Shown one piece after another: positions 35,699 through 47,877 of a DNA stretch of 64,000 nt. The position numbers were made by a program, and so were the translations under genes. The stretch comes from Fomitopsis serialis (taxonomy: Eukaryota; Basidiomycota; Agaricomycetes; Polyporales; Fomitopsidaceae). Location of the stretch: contig NW_025954994.1 in the NCBI RefSeq assembly GCF_022376445.1, positions 248,001 to 312,000 of the forward strand, read 5' to 3'. Positions within the stretch are counted from its first letter, which is position 1. Each line of letters starts with the position of its first letter. The notes below the pieces were generated by a model. That model did no database searches. It was not told where the DNA came from and was given only the letters and a program-made list of their open reading frames with translations.

Positions 35699-37403
35699 AT
35701 GGATATCCCACAGACTTTGACACTAGCGACTTTGACACTAGCAGAGACCAAGGGGCAGTATACCGCGACGCATTGTGCGATGGCGGCGGCAGGTGCGGGT
35801 TTCGCGCGTTCGACCCTCACTACCTGCTCCTAAACTTACGCACTGTGGTCTAACATAGCCCTTCTTTTGTATGACTACATCGTCACACTAGGTCAGGAGA
35901 GTCGCTACATCTGGACAGACGTCCGTGCCGGCTACGCCGCAATTTTCCTGATCAACCGATTGAACATGCTCTGCATGGCCATCTATATGATCATGGAGCG
36001 TGCTCGTTTCACGCTCTAACTGTACGTTGGTCGACTTCCTAACGTCGTTGACCCTTGCTCATCCGCATACTAGAGGTAATCTGCACGCTGCCGGGCCTTA
36101 TGTTTGCTATGACTGATGTAGTTCATCAAGTTGCAAGCAGATCGCCTTGCTCTGGGACGTGGTTACGATAAGCACATTGCTCGTATGGGCTTGTGAGCAC
36201 TGCGCGATTTTCGTTGAGGCACTCAGAATTGACCTTCACCTTGACCCAGGCGTTTCTACGCTTCGAGTCTACGCCATCAGTAACCGCATGTCTCGCTTTC
36301 GGCGACCACCGCAGCTCTTGCTGTCGTCCCGATTGGGCTCAATATTGTAAGTGATGGTAATGGCCGCTACTTTGGTGAAACAGACTGAAGCGCATCTTGA
36401 GTTTTCATACGTGAAATCAGGTTATTATCTGTTTACCTATGGTGCGGCGTCGACGGCGTGTTTGACTCAAAACACTTTTTCCATGCGGACACAATATGAG
36501 TTGAGTTGATGTTCTTCTGTATCCAACGACAGTTTGTTCAGACTAAATGGCATGATCATCAACGGTCTGTAGATGTGAGCTGTCGTGAACCTGTCTTTAG
36601 AACAATTATAATGCCGATCGCAGTCGTCATCCTCAGCAGAGTATCACTAATAGTGTCGGACGTCATGGTCCTAGTACTCACCTGGTGGCAATTATACGGG
36701 GCTCTACGAATATCAAGGCAGGGACATAGTCGTTCCGCTCTAGCCATTCTCTTACTGAGGGACAGTAAGTCGCCGTTCCACCCATTGTCAGTGCTGTTCA
36801 CTCATGGCTACTAGATACCTCGTATTTTGTGTATGAAATCGCCTTTCTTGACTTCGTCGCATGATAACTCATCTGCACGCATGAAGGTTGTTTCTTCTGA
36901 TTAATGTCATTCAAATGATTACATCATTCGTACTCGATAACGTACGTCCTTTGATTTGATCTGACAATTTGGTATTCTGAAGTTGATCTGTCTTCCTGCA
37001 GGATTTCAATCCCATCCCCACATTCATGTTCCCGTTGGTTCATTCGGACTCCCGAAAGTGTGTCGACTCACAGATGTCCAACAGTTTCACCTGCATCGTG
37101 ATCTCCAGGCTGATTCTCAATCTGCGTCGCCTTTCTTCCGCTATGCGCTCACCCATGCACGCTCGAAGTGACATCACCTCTCCGAGGTCGACAGTCCCCA
37201 GTTCCTTTCATTCTTCACTCCTATCAACCGTCATGTTCGGCCCGAATTCCCAGGGTAGCCAAGGCGGCCGAATACCGCCAGTCCCGCCATCCCGCAGCCC
37301 AGAAAGCGCACTAGAAAGCGGACACATCGCCGTTCGCGAGCATGTGATGGACGACATTGTAGAAGAAGATGAGGGCGAGCAGGAGGACGAGGATGCGGAG
37401 TGA
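35699..37403 (+). pseudogene. DUF6533 copy I, two apparent 1-nt deletions
   Basis: Closest to A, B and D but on the opposite strand. Start MDIPQTLTLATLTLAETKG; the repeated TLTLA comes from a 15-bp tandem duplication. Exon 2 (35859-36021) is 163 nt instead of 164, and the frame runs into TAA (TTC ACG CTC TAA) just before the donor. Exon 5 (36250-36346) is 97 nt instead of 98, the loss falling just after VYAISNR. The rest is normal: microexons 36074-36075 (AG) and 36573-36574 (AT), exon 4 SCKQIALLWDVVTISTLLVW, exon 8 VILSRVSLIVSDVMVLVLTW, last exon NSFTCIVISRLILNLRRLSS with an acidic end. Two losses do not restore the frame. Given similar losses in essential genes nearby, assembly error remains possible. 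Confidence 0.65.
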
Positions 37404-37509
37404 GTGTCGGGGTGCAGGGGGCTAAGTTATGTAGCGACGTTCCGGTGAGCCTCCCTTCGATTGAACGTGACGTTGAATTGACGACCAGTGAACGTCCCAG
37501 AGAACAACT

Positions 37510-38040
37510 TTAGTAGAGTGCCCATAATCGTGCCTGTGCAAGTATCCTACGTTCTATTTCATTCGCAGAAAACGTCACAGCTTGCGTGATTGCATCTGGG
37601 AGCGCCGGCAGTGGTTGACTCTGAGACAGATGGCTACGCTGGGAGCCCAAGTGGATCATGCGGACAAATTTGCCACTCGGTGAAGCCAAAGCGTGCGCGT
37701 CGTCTGCGGCTCCGAAAGGTGAGCACATTTTTCTTCCTAGGTTTTCACGATGCATACGCAGACGAGCGGCATATGTATGGCACCCGGAACCGGTGCTGTG
37801 GCCCACTATTGCGCGGTCATTCCTGCGGCACAGCAAGCACACCACGTCGCAGCAGCCGCGTGGCTCACTCAAAATTTCCATCTGCCTTGAGAGTTCTCTA
37901 TCTACTGCGTGCGCGGTCCACGACACGTATGCAGGTCTCCGTGACCAGGTCAGAGCTAGCTGCATGTCTCGTCTCACCGTTGCCGTTCGTGTGAACAGTG
38001 AAGTCAAAATATCAGCGAGCTGCATCGTCGTTTTCCGTGT
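37510..38040 (-). CDS. Possible hypothetical ORF, about 175 aa
   Basis: An uninterrupted minus-strand frame starting near MTRKTTMQLADILTSLFTRT and ending SANEIERRILAQARLWALY. It overlaps plus-strand open frames of similar length, has no recognised domain, and lies between the end of copy I and the PB1 promoter. May be chance. Confidence 0.2.
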   Translation of the reverse strand, partial: TRKTTMQLADILTSLFTRTATVRRDMQLALTWSRRPAYVSWTAHAVDRELSRQMEILSEPRGCCDVVCLLCRRNDRAIVGHSTGSGCHTYAARLRMHRENLGRKMCSPFGAADDAHALASPSGKFVRMIHLGSQRSHLSQSQPLPALPDAITQAVTFSANEIERRILAQARLWALY

Positions 38041-38275
38041 CATCCCTCGCACCCCTTCGCCCTATGCTGCCCAAGATAGCTCACGTTGCTCTGAGTCCTA
38101 GGTAAGTACGGGTGGCTGCACGTCGGGGCTGCGTGGTGCAAGGGAGCAGCGATATTACAGCGCCCGCAGCACCATTGTTCCGAAAAAGGCATCTCTCGCC
38201 TTTTTGGGATTTAGACTCCTCCACTGCGCAGCATGGGTTGCGCGTGATGACGACTCTGACGACGCTGCGGCGAGG

Positions 38276-38283
38276 TATATAAA
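38276..38283 (+). promoter_or_regulatory. TATA box of the PB1-domain gene
   Basis: TATATAAA, 43 nt upstream of the ATG at 38319; a strong consensus match followed by a short AC-rich leader (CCACCACCCACC) just before the ATG. Confidence 0.7.
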
Positions 38284-38318
38284 GGCTCGTCGGACGCTGC
38301 CACTGACCACCACCCACC

Positions 38319-39582
38319 ATGTCTGCCACCCAGATCAGTATCAAGCTCACTCGACCTCCCAGCGGCCTCACCCGCAAGGTCACCTTCGACGCGCGCCCTT
38401 CCTGGGACGAGCTCGCCGCTCGCATCGAGTCTTTGTACGACATCCCCAAGGAACACGCTGCCGTCTCCTACGTCGACGCCGAAGGCGACGATGTGACGAT
38501 GAACACGCAGACCGAGCTCCAGGACTTCTACACCACGCAGTCCGGCGGTGGCACCATCCGCTTCGTCGTGCGCGATGTGCGCGCTGCCCACGGCGGCTCT
38601 GCCACTGCCGGTGCCTCTGGGACTGAGGAGCGCGCCACTCCCACATCGCAGCTCGCCGAGAACGTGGCCCACGTCATCGCCTCGCTCACGGAGATGGGCG
38701 GCGCTAACCCCGAGGTCGCTGAGACCATCCGCAACGTCGTACGCAGGAGCGCGCCCTTCTGGCAGACTGGCGGCGGCCCCCCAGCCTCCCCCTTCGGCCC
38801 GGGCCCGCCGCATCCGCCTCCTCCTCACTCAATCCCCCAGCTCTTCTATCCCCGCCCTCCCAGCGGGACTCCCAGCCTTCCGGGCCACTGGGACTTCCCT
38901 GGAGGACCTCAGTTTTCGTTCGGACGCGGACGCGGCCGTCACCACCACGGTCCGTCAGGCACGCACCCTCGTCATGCATTCCCGCCGCCCCCGCCCGGCC
39001 CCGGCGCCCCTCCTCCCGGCGAGGAAGACTTCGCCTCGAGTGCGCCGGAGGGCGCGCCCCGCGCGCACGGCCGCCACCGCCACCGCCACGGCTCCCCGCA
39101 CGCGCACGGTCACCGCCACTACGGCCCGCCCCCACCCCCGTCGTCCGCATTCCCTCCGATGGACCCGCAGGCCCCCGGTGCGTTCCCTCCCCCGCCGGGC
39201 GCGCCTCCGGGCCACGAGGAGTTCGTCCACATCCCTCCCCCGCACGCAGAGGATGCGCCCCGTTCGCCCGGCGCACCGCCGCCCCCGCCCCCGCCCCGCC
39301 CCCGCAGGGAGAGACCGCTCGCGCTCCCCCGGACTCGGAGGTGCCAACGAGCGTCGCCGCGGGCACGAGTCCGGACAGCGCAACTACCGCCACGGCGGCC
39401 CACCTCCAGCCCCTCGCGACGCGGTCTTCGATTTTCTGAGCGGCCTTTCGTTCGGCTCCGGTGCGCAGCGGGGTAGCGGAGACGGGCGCAGCCCTCGAGG
39501 CCCGCCGCCTGGGCCGCATGCTCGGGGCAGTCGCGGCTTTTGGACCCCCGACTATTCGGGCGAGTCGTCTGACGAGGTCTAG
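38319..39582 (+). CDS. PB1-domain protein with Pro/His/Gly-rich tail
   Basis: Residues about 4-90 form a PB1 domain: QISIKLTRPPSGLTRKVTFD with the basic lysine of the first strand, then the acidic OPCA motif YVDAEGDDVTMNTQTELQDF. PB1 domains pair head-to-tail with other PB1 domains in signalling and scaffold proteins. A helical segment follows (QLAENVAHVIASLTEMGGAN), then a long low-complexity tail rich in Pro, His, Gly and Arg (PPHPPPPHSIPQ, HGRHRHRHGSPHAHGHRHYG). The PB1 frame stops at 39476, but from about 39300 the neighbouring frame reads RSRSPGLGGANERRRGHESG, then DAVFDFLSGLSFGSGAQRG and WTPDYSGESSDEV to a stop at 39582. The switch lies in a C-rich run (CCGCCCCCGCCCCCGCCCC), so one base is probably missing and the true end is 39582. 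Single exon. Partner unknown. Confidence 0.7.
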
Positions 39583-39920
39583 ATGTACGTGCGAGGTGGA
39601 ATGTTGTGGGACGATGAGACTTCACGTCGTCGGTCTCGAGTTGTTGGCACTGAAAGTGTTGTAATAGTACGTGTAGTGTAGTGTAGGACATAGGTGCGGA
39701 TCCGGAGCGCCCACTTGTATTGCTTACCTAGTCGTCGATGGTTGTATACATGGAGTCGTTGTGCTCCGAATGCAAAGTGCGACGTTGTGCGCGTTCATGT
39801 CAGAGACAGCAATAGCCACTGATGATCGATGAAGCTCAGTTCAAAGACGGACACCGAACAGTATGCAGTCCATGTATGCGGTGTAACTCGCGAACACCTC
39901 GAGGCCTCACTTGCATATCA

Positions 39921-42420
39921 TCACATCTGATACGCACGGCCCTCCAAGTTATTGCACGCACGCCGAAGACGCAGCCTCGCACAGGTGCACAATGACCATC
40001 GCGTCCAGTGCAGCCAACTCACGACTCCGACGGCATCCTCCTCCTCCCCGGAATCCTCTGCGGCACCCTCCTCAGAGCCATCCGGGGCTCCCTCAGGCTC
40101 GCGACCGCCTGCCCTGCTCGTCCTGGGGACACCGCGCCGCCCACCCCCAACAAGAACGTCGCGACGCCGGCGCTGCCGATCCATCAGTCCCTCCGCCACC
40201 TCCCGGAGCCCCCGGAGGCTCCGTGTCAGCTCTATGCTCTCCGCCGCCTGCGCGCCTCCATCTCTAGGATCCGCGCCCATACGCGGTCGAACTCGCGCCT
40301 GGGGAGCCTATCCGGGGCTTCCGCGGGTAGAATATCGAGGAGAGAGGTGATGGACGGTGCGTCGCCGCGCGGTGTGGTTACGCTGAGGATCACGGACGGA
40401 GTGGGAGGCGTCGGCAGAGTAACCGGGGATCGTTCGCTTGTTCTGTGCAAGGCGGGTGGGGCCGTGGGGGCCGGAGGGGTGGCCCTCCGCGCTGGGGAGG
40501 CCCGCGGCTCAGGAGGAGCGTCGGCGGTGGTGAGGCCTGCCAGTGACGGACGCCTCAGCATGCATGTATGCGCGCGTGACGGAGAGTCGAGACGCGGACG
40601 ACGAGACGTACGGGGACATCTGGGGGAGGACCGCTGGCATCCGTCGACAATGACGAGAGGGATGGCTCCGTCGACGCTCCAACAGACAGCGCGGGAGAGA
40701 GCGGGGCTGGTGGGGGGCTGAGCGCGCGGGGAGTGTATAGGATGGAGGAGACCGTCGTCACCGTAGACGGCGTGCGCGTCGCTGGGGCGACCGGGCTTCT
40801 TCCCTCCGTCGGTGTAGAACGGGGGTCGACACGCTGGAGGGGGCAGACACGGACGACGGCGGGGAGCCCGGTGGGACAGCACCCAGCGAGGGTGTGCCAT
40901 GTGCCATGGAGACCGGCGGCGATGGCGATGGCGAGCGCCTCTCCGCTGCCCGCGCCCTGGACCCGAACACCAGCGGGCTGGAGGCCCACGAGACCGTCTC
41001 GGACAGCTCCGTCGGCCGCAGGTACGACGTCTCGAACGTCGTGTCGACGCCCTCCGCGAAGGGCCCCGGCTGCGTAGACACGGACGCGCCGAGGACGGAC
41101 GACTCGTACGTCCCGGCCGTCTCGAGGCCCCAGCGCGAACTTGGACGCGTCGGAGATGCGGGTCGCATCATGGGTGGTGAGGTGGCCAGGTCGGTGTCGG
41201 CGAGGGGAGAGGTGGGTGTGAGGACGGGCGACGACACTGAGCTGGGGGAGGGGAGAGATGATACAGGAGGCGTGAGGATTCCTCCTGGACTCGGAGAGGG
41301 TGGTTCGAGGGATAGGAGCGAAGGGGAAGACGCAGTGGATGCAGCCTGAGGTGTGGGTGGTCCGGATTGTGTGAGCGCGATGGAGGATCGGTTGGGCTTA
41401 AGGAAGGGATGGATGACGGCACGGGGGTGATCCGTGGCGCGGTTCTGGCGAGGGCTCGTTACCAGGTACCGACAGAGAAGGCGTGGAGGTGTAGCCGTGG
41501 GTTTCAGGACTCAACGAAGAGAATTCCTCTGCATGCGAGCCTGATGTCGGGGTCGGCAGAGAAACGGGTTCTGGCCCAGCCTGTTCCGCTGTGCCTTCCA
41601 GCGCAAGCGACGCGGTGCTATCCCTAGCAGCAGGAAGCGCACCTGGGGTAGCATGCTCATGCTCGTCTTCATCCTCGAGCCTTACGTCGGGCTCCGTTCG
41701 ACAGACCTCGGCCGTCACGTATCGGTCTTCCCTGACTCCCCGGCGGAGCATACGTCCGCGGTCTCGTACGCAGAGTCTGTAACGGGAGCGCGGAAGTTCC
41801 GCTCTCTACGGTATACGAAACCACGCTGTCGGGACCCGAAGACGGCGCTGGCGCGAGAGAGAATGAACGGTACGACGCTTCCGAGGGCTCCCGTGCAGAC
41901 GCGTATTCAGATTCGCTGGGCGTCGTCGTGGACCTGACGACCTCGCTTTCGGTCGCAGATACGGATTGAGCAGACGGCGGCGTCGGAGTGGGTGTCCATG
42001 AGGAAGAGCTGGTATAGCCCTCCAGCGTGCTCAACGTGTCCGCCCGCACTGTGAATCGAAGGAGCTGAGGTCGCTGCTGAGCGTATCCGTGCATCCCGCG
42101 CGAATGAGGGAGATGTGGCAGCGTACTCTGAGGGTCTCTCGGTGGCGTCGTCGTTCGCGTCCGGTGCGGTGGGGGGCGTTCGGCCGAGTAGCGACGCTGA
42201 TGCGTTCGGGCTGCCTGTGGCATCGTGCTTTTGGGACGGCATCACGCGGGAACGGGTCAGTCAGAACGTAGGACGGGAAGCAGGCGCAGCTCACGAAGAG
42301 GTCATTCCCAAGGCATGCTTGCGGATCTAGGTTCCTTCTGGTCAGGGAAGCACGTGGGCGGTGATATCCTGTCGGATGCAGTAGTTGAGTTGGCGACCCG
42401 CTGGCGTTGAGATGCTGCAT
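39921..42420 (-). CDS. Long Ser/Pro/Thr-rich hypothetical protein (frame-shifted)
   Basis: Several overlapping minus-strand frames make sense only as one gene. From the 5' side: QKHDATGSPNASASLLGRTP, then GYTSSSSWTPTPTPPSAQSV and SESEYASAREPSEASYRSFS, then RLEDEDEHEHATPGALPA, then VLTPTSPLADTDLATSPPMM and RWGLETAGTYESSVLGASVS, and near the 3' end FDRVWARILEMEARRR followed in another frame by ESIELTRSLRGLREVAEGLM and DRQRRRRDVL. The end has a likely amphipathic or coiled-coil helix. The shifts (for example near 40240) look like single missing bases. Exact start, introns and stop are uncertain. No family was recognised; the composition suggests a disordered regulatory or cytoplasmic protein. 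Confidence 0.45.
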
Positions 42421-42429
42421 CTGTGGTGG

Positions 42430-44340
42430 TCAGTACAGTCATGGACCGGGCCTGGAATGACATTAAATTTCGAGAACCACGATCATCACCGCAAGACCTG
42501 AGTCGTCAGGGGACGTACACGAAGAGAAATGTGGCTAGTCGCGAACAACACACTGGGCTACGGGTCACTCGTCCATACACTGTGACGACGACGTACGTGT
42601 GGCTGCGACTGAAGCAAAGATACTCACCTTCAGCTACTTCCCAACACTTGGATCGCTGAGGCAGCCCGAGTATCTCATGTAGAGTACATACCAATGTGGG
42701 CAAAGCTGCAGGTGGGGGAGCAGGTACGCAAGGGTCACTGCCAGCATGCATCGGCTGCGAAGATGAACGCACACTCATCCTCTGTACAGCAGCGACTCAG
42801 CTGCTCGAAGCACCGTGACAATCCTGCCAGCATGCTCGTGCTGCAAGGGGCATCCGTAAGACACCGGATGTCGTCTGTGTCTATCGCGAACCCTGTCAGA
42901 AGTTGAGTGTGGCGACCACATGCAGTTTCTCTGACATACCTCAGTGCCTGCGCATGTTTAGACTCAGCGCGATGAGTAGAAACCGAGAAGGCACACATTG
43001 TTTTGAACGCGTATACAAGATATATATCGCCGAGCCGACACCGACAGTACGCGGAAATGCTCGCGAAGAGCACAGTAGGGAAAAAATAGGCTGTGATCCG
43101 ACAGCGCAAGAGTAGTCTGAATCGAGTTTCGCAGGAGCAGAGAGCTCCGCGAGCCGCGAAGTGAACTGATGGACAGCAGCCGCACGCACGCACCATAGGT
43201 GACACATTCTCGTCATCCAATGCATTTGATACTCTGCGAGGCACTGGTCCCCGTGTACCCGACCGGGGCCGAGTACTGCACGACGCTAATAGAGGTCGGC
43301 ACGTACGCACATCATGGCATGCCTGCCCTGTCCCCGCGACGTGTCCTAAAGCTGCCCCCGCCCCTCCGCCACGCACGATAAGGCTGCCTCAGCATGTGCG
43401 GATTGAACTCACAAGCAGCGCTGCTGCTCGGCTCGTACGGCGTTGACTGGTTTGTCAAACCGTGCCATGACTTCTTCGGGTTTGCGAGACACAACTGCAT
43501 GTCTGATACGTCGCGCCAGCCTGTGAGGCTGGGACCCAGCGAGGGTCGACCGAGGGGGACTAGAAACTCAGACCTTGGCCCGCTCACAAAGCAGACGTGT
43601 GGAACGTCCCGTACGGCGTGAGCTTCGCGGCTTTAGCACTGTCGGAGGAGAACGCGCACCAGTCGTGAGTGGACGAGAGGAGGATGCAGGCGATGTGGCG
43701 TGGCCACAGCCTATATACACATATATCGGAGTGTGTATCTCAGATCCATCTGTGGCTGAGACTACGTAGTTGGCCGGCCTCCAAGTCGCGGTGTCGGCAG
43801 ACTATACACACGATCCTTGCTAAGGGAGAGAGCATGGTCGCATGAGTATGGTTGTCATTGCCTTGGTCTTGCCTCCATCCAAAAGCTTGTCCGGAGGCGA
43901 CATAGCAGCAATATACAAATGTATGATTGAGTTCAAGTTGCAAGGTCTCGTCGAAGTGACGTGCCATCGGCGACTCGACTACATTGTACAGGCTAATTCG
44001 ACAATAAGTGAGCAACGGTACACGGAAGAAAATACAGCATTCAGGTGGTACACAACGATTGAATCAATAAACAGGACACCAGTATAGTAACACAATAAGC
44101 AGGTAACAGAGGTATTGAAATGCACGGGTATGATTCTGCGCGAGAGTTGGAGGGATAAGGTTAGCCAACGGCGCGTTAAGATGTGGATGTACGAGAGAGA
44201 GCGGTCGTAAACAGCAGGGACACAACACGAGACTGATGATTCGAAAGGAAAGGGAGGCATATGCGAACATTTGCGAAGTAGGTCTGTGGTGTGGACCTGT
44301 CAACGAGCCGACACTGAGTCACAGCGCCGACGGCGAAGAG
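42430..44340. other. Intergenic, no supported gene
   Basis: A minus-strand frame of 213 codons (43376-42735) is open but Cys-rich with no motif and probably chance. A TATA-like CTATATACACATATAT near 43705 has no clear gene after it. Confidence 0.35.
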
Positions 44341-44350
44341 TTAAATCACC

Positions 44351-46480
44351 CTAGTAGAAGAGATCCTCATACTGGAGGTCCTGCTCCCCGGTCGCCCGCC
44401 CAGTCGACCACGACGACCTCAAGATGTCCTCCCAGTCGTCGGTCGCCACTGGAACAAGCCCAGACGAAAGGAAATCGCTGCTATCCCAAACAGTGTCTAT
44501 GTCTGGGAGCGCACTGGTGGCTCCCTTCGTTGGGGACGCTTCAGGATCGACATTTTCTTTCTCCGTGGCTGTCGGTGGAGTAGCCTCAGGTGGCGACGCT
44601 GCGTCGGGCCCACAAGCTGTCGGGGTCGTTGGGCTGTGGGGCTCGTGACTACCACCATTGGACTGATGAGGGTCTGTAAAGCGGGCGGCGGGCGCGCCGA
44701 TGGAGTTGAAGGTGCGTTCAAGCTCGGCGAAGAAGGCGTCTTCATTGAGGCCCCGCCTTCTTCCGTGAAGGCGGCCTGCGGGTAGCCGTCGTTGCTGGAA
44801 GGGAAGTGCCGGTGAATGGTGCGGATGCAGCATGGCGGCGTACTCCAGCTGTGCGGTGGGTTCAAACCACGCAGCGTCCTCGGGTACGGGGGAAGACTGT
44901 TCAAGAATCTCGAGTGGGTCAGGGGCGGGAAGATCGGACGACAGGGGTCCGGATTCTGGTCCGTGTGTGCGCCCGCCGTGATGCAGGCTTGGTCGTCGAC
45001 GTCGATGGCTTCCTGAACAGGGGCGACGACGCCATCGGAGGAGCTCCAGTCTTGACTTCACCGAACTGCGCTGCCTCGTGACCGTCCTCCGAGTCGGTCA
45101 CAGCTTCAACTTCGGTCCCATCCGGTGCGAACTCTACGCTCACAAACGTACATGGCCCCGTTGGAACCTCGGGTGAAGTCGTCCGTCGCCCTCGACTCCG
45201 TCGCCTCTGGCTGTTACTCCTGTCAGAGGTCGTGCACACGCGTCTCGATGGTGGCTGCGACCCGGAGGAGCCTGCATGAGCGTCGCAGGACGCAGCAGGC
45301 GTTGTGACCGGAGAGGTGGATGAACTACTGGAGGGTTCCGAGTCGAGGTGTTCATCGTCATCGTCCGGCGTTGACGTCTCTGGGTGAGGCTGAGCTCCAT
45401 TTTTGGCCCGTCTATGGTATGGCCAAATCAGTTCAAATCAAAGACGTCGGGATGCTTCACACTCACTGCTTCAGACATCTCTGCACGTGCATATCCATGC
45501 TCCTCTCCCTCACCGTCTGGACTTCGTCACATAGCAGACACCGATAGCTCGCTAGGGCCCCATGCTTTTCCAGGATGTGGCGCAGCCGGACATGCAGCGT
45601 GGTGCGGCCAGACCGCGACTTGATCCCACCACAGCCCGCCCACGGACAATAGCGGGGATCCTCGCTGTCCAGAATCCTGCTGCCGTCGGGGCGTGTGTGA
45701 GCCACTTGGAGGTGGCTTCGCAACCCGTACTTCGTGTTGGCGATTGACTGTGTACAGCCACCTATGCCGCAACGGAATGTGGGCGGAATTCCGAGTTGCT
45801 CCATATACTGTTTAACGTCGCGGGACGTCGCGGGGCCCGTCGTAGGCGTGGCTGGAGATTCGACACGTCGCCGCTTTGAAGGGCGGGCCACTGAGGTTGT
45901 GGCGGTCATAGCGGCAGAAGGCCCCGCGGCCACAGGAGCCGGGTGGCTCGCCATGACCTGCGGGACCGGGCGGGGCATGGCGGCCGTGGCCCATGGATTC
46001 ATAGCAGGGTGGTCATAGCGGCTGTTGAGATCCTATTATCAAGGCGGGCCACTTGGTCAAAGCACCGTTAAGACTTACTGAGAAAAAATCGCTCGTGGCC
46101 TACGTTGGTGGCCGTGACTCTGCCGGGCGTGGGGTATGAGAAGGTGAATGGGGGTTGCGTGGTGGGCGCGACGACCGGGCGCTGCTGCAAGACTGGGAGG
46201 GTGTCTTGCGCGTTGAAGCTGCTGGGTTCCTGTCAGCTCGGCCACTCGGTCAAAGCGTCGCTGAGCTTACTGGATAGGCACAGAACGTGCGGTCGTGATC
46301 TCTCCTGTTGCGGAAGCCATAGGCACAAAGGGTTGAGGAGTGGGCAGGGGTATAGGGCTCTGTGGCCACGAAGGGAGTGACCAATATTGAGACAGATGCA
46401 AGCTGTGTCTAGTAAGTTAGCGATGCCACTCGGTCCAAGCGTCACAAAGACATACTGCTGAGCGTAGTTGTGGTTCATCT
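44351..46480 (-). CDS. Zinc-finger-like protein Z1
   Basis: First exon at 46480 (MNHNYAQ, donor GTATGT); second exon near 46210-46090 (SSFNAQDTLPVLQQRPVV); third exon 46021-45467. The third exon holds a basic motif SKRRRVESP (possible nuclear signal) and three Cys/His modules: FRCGIGGCTQSIAN with HLQVAH, RYCPWAGCGGIKSRSG with LRHILEKH, and YRCLLCDEVQTVRERSMDMH ending VQRCL. The last part is acidic and Ser/Pro-rich, reading NEDAFFAELERTFNSIGAP and DDWEDILRSSW, with stop at 44351. At least two frame jumps occur in the region 45200-44900, and the second exon seems one base short in a T6 run. A fungal family with repeated C-x4-C...H modules is clear from relatives in this window; DNA binding is inference. 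Confidence 0.55.
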
Positions 46481-46489
46481 TTGTTCTCC

Positions 46490-47870
46490 GGATGGGTGTG
46501 TGCGAGGAAAGGTGGCTTTGTGAGGCTAGAGGTGAGACTGGAAGTGGAAAGGAGGTGGTGGTCAAGGAGTGAGAAACAGATGCGAACGCGGATGGCTTGT
46601 TAAGGGCGGGGCCACCAGGGTACGGCTGAGACTGAAATCGACGCGCGGAAACCAGTGCGTCCACAATTACTAGTCGCGTGACCGCGTTACATCGCGTACA
46701 GGGTCCTCCCCTCATCAAGCTCCCGCCGGTACGAGAGCATCGCTGCACCGTGAGCGACCACGGTCCTTTTTTCACTGGCCGGGCAATCACGACTGAACTT
46801 ACGCGTGTATCTATTCCATCCAACTTGTCTTCGAGAGAGTTATGTGCCTAGACGGGTTGCTGATCCCTACGTTCCGGTGCTCTAATGAATCGTGCACGAG
46901 CGAAGGAGCCAACGAATCTAAAGATGTATAGACTCTATTATTCGGTTGCTTTCCGTAAATCCCATGCAGCGTATACTCACTTTCGTACCGAGCAGCTCCT
47001 CCATGACGAGCTGTAATCTGAGGATGGGCAGACCGCCTATAGCAATCCTGTCGCACACTGGCAGTCTCCCCGCGGATGTATTGCATAATTCGATGCATAT
47101 TCAACGTCGTGTTAATATCATATCCTGTCCACATGCTTGAGGGTATACGGTGTTCTGCGAAGAATAGCCTGCCGTGGACGTGGTCCCAGGCCGACAAGGA
47201 TCACCAGTGACCCATGCCAGTGGCAAAGCCTACATCCGAGTCTCTCACCAACAGCGCTGCTGTCGCAAGTGACTTCCCTCCATACGGCAGTATTGCGTCT
47301 TTAACATGCCTGTCTTCATAAGTTGAGAGTGTACAAGCTTCATTACAGAAGATGCATTTCTCATTGAATCATGCTGGCATTGAGTCAGGAGGAGGAAGAG
47401 GAGGAGGAGGAGGGATCCATTGAGCCACTGACCGACAGCCACAGGCGCCGTCGACGTCTTGACGATGACAGCGCTCACTTCAGAGTCAACTACAACACCA
47501 GTCGTAACATCTAAACTGCTCCTATTTCGTTACTATCGTGGACGAAACATTGATAGCACGCCCACGACATACCATGCATAGCCCCAATTCGATACAGAAC
47601 ACACGTTAAACCTACTCGATTGGCCAGCATCAACTTGGGAAGATCGTCTATGCAGGTTCGAATTCGAGTTGGTTTCGAGTTGCGCACTGCGCAGAGAGTC
47701 AGATTCAGACTGAGGCAGAGCAGCGCTGACCACGTCACGAGTCACGACCATGGTCACAATGTGTCACTTGAGTTACGTTTCGCGTTTGTGACAACAGCAG
47801 AACGCGTCCCGCGCGTCTAATACGGTCCAGTCTCCTGCTTCATACCAGCATTCTCCTGATCATTTTCTAC
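46490..47870. other. Region between Z1 and POL2
   Basis: Holds the divergent 5' flanks of Z1 and POL2. A minus-strand frame 47197-46811 (GYDINTTLNMHRIMQYIRGE) is coding-like but unassigned. A GGA-rich run is at 47386-47415. No TATA box precedes POL2. Confidence 0.35.
47386..47415. repeat. Purine (AGG)n run
   Basis: Near-perfect AGG/AAG trinucleotide run, about 30 nt. Confidence 0.7.
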
Positions 47871-47877
47871 CTTCGTC

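Noticed and set aside
38704..39519. 271-codon minus-strand frame opposite the PB1 gene
   Set aside because: Antisense shadow of GC-rich Pro/His codons; the plus strand has the PB1 domain and TATA box.
42735..43376. 213-codon minus-strand frame
   Set aside because: Cys-rich, no domain, overlaps other long frames in mirror phase; most likely chance.
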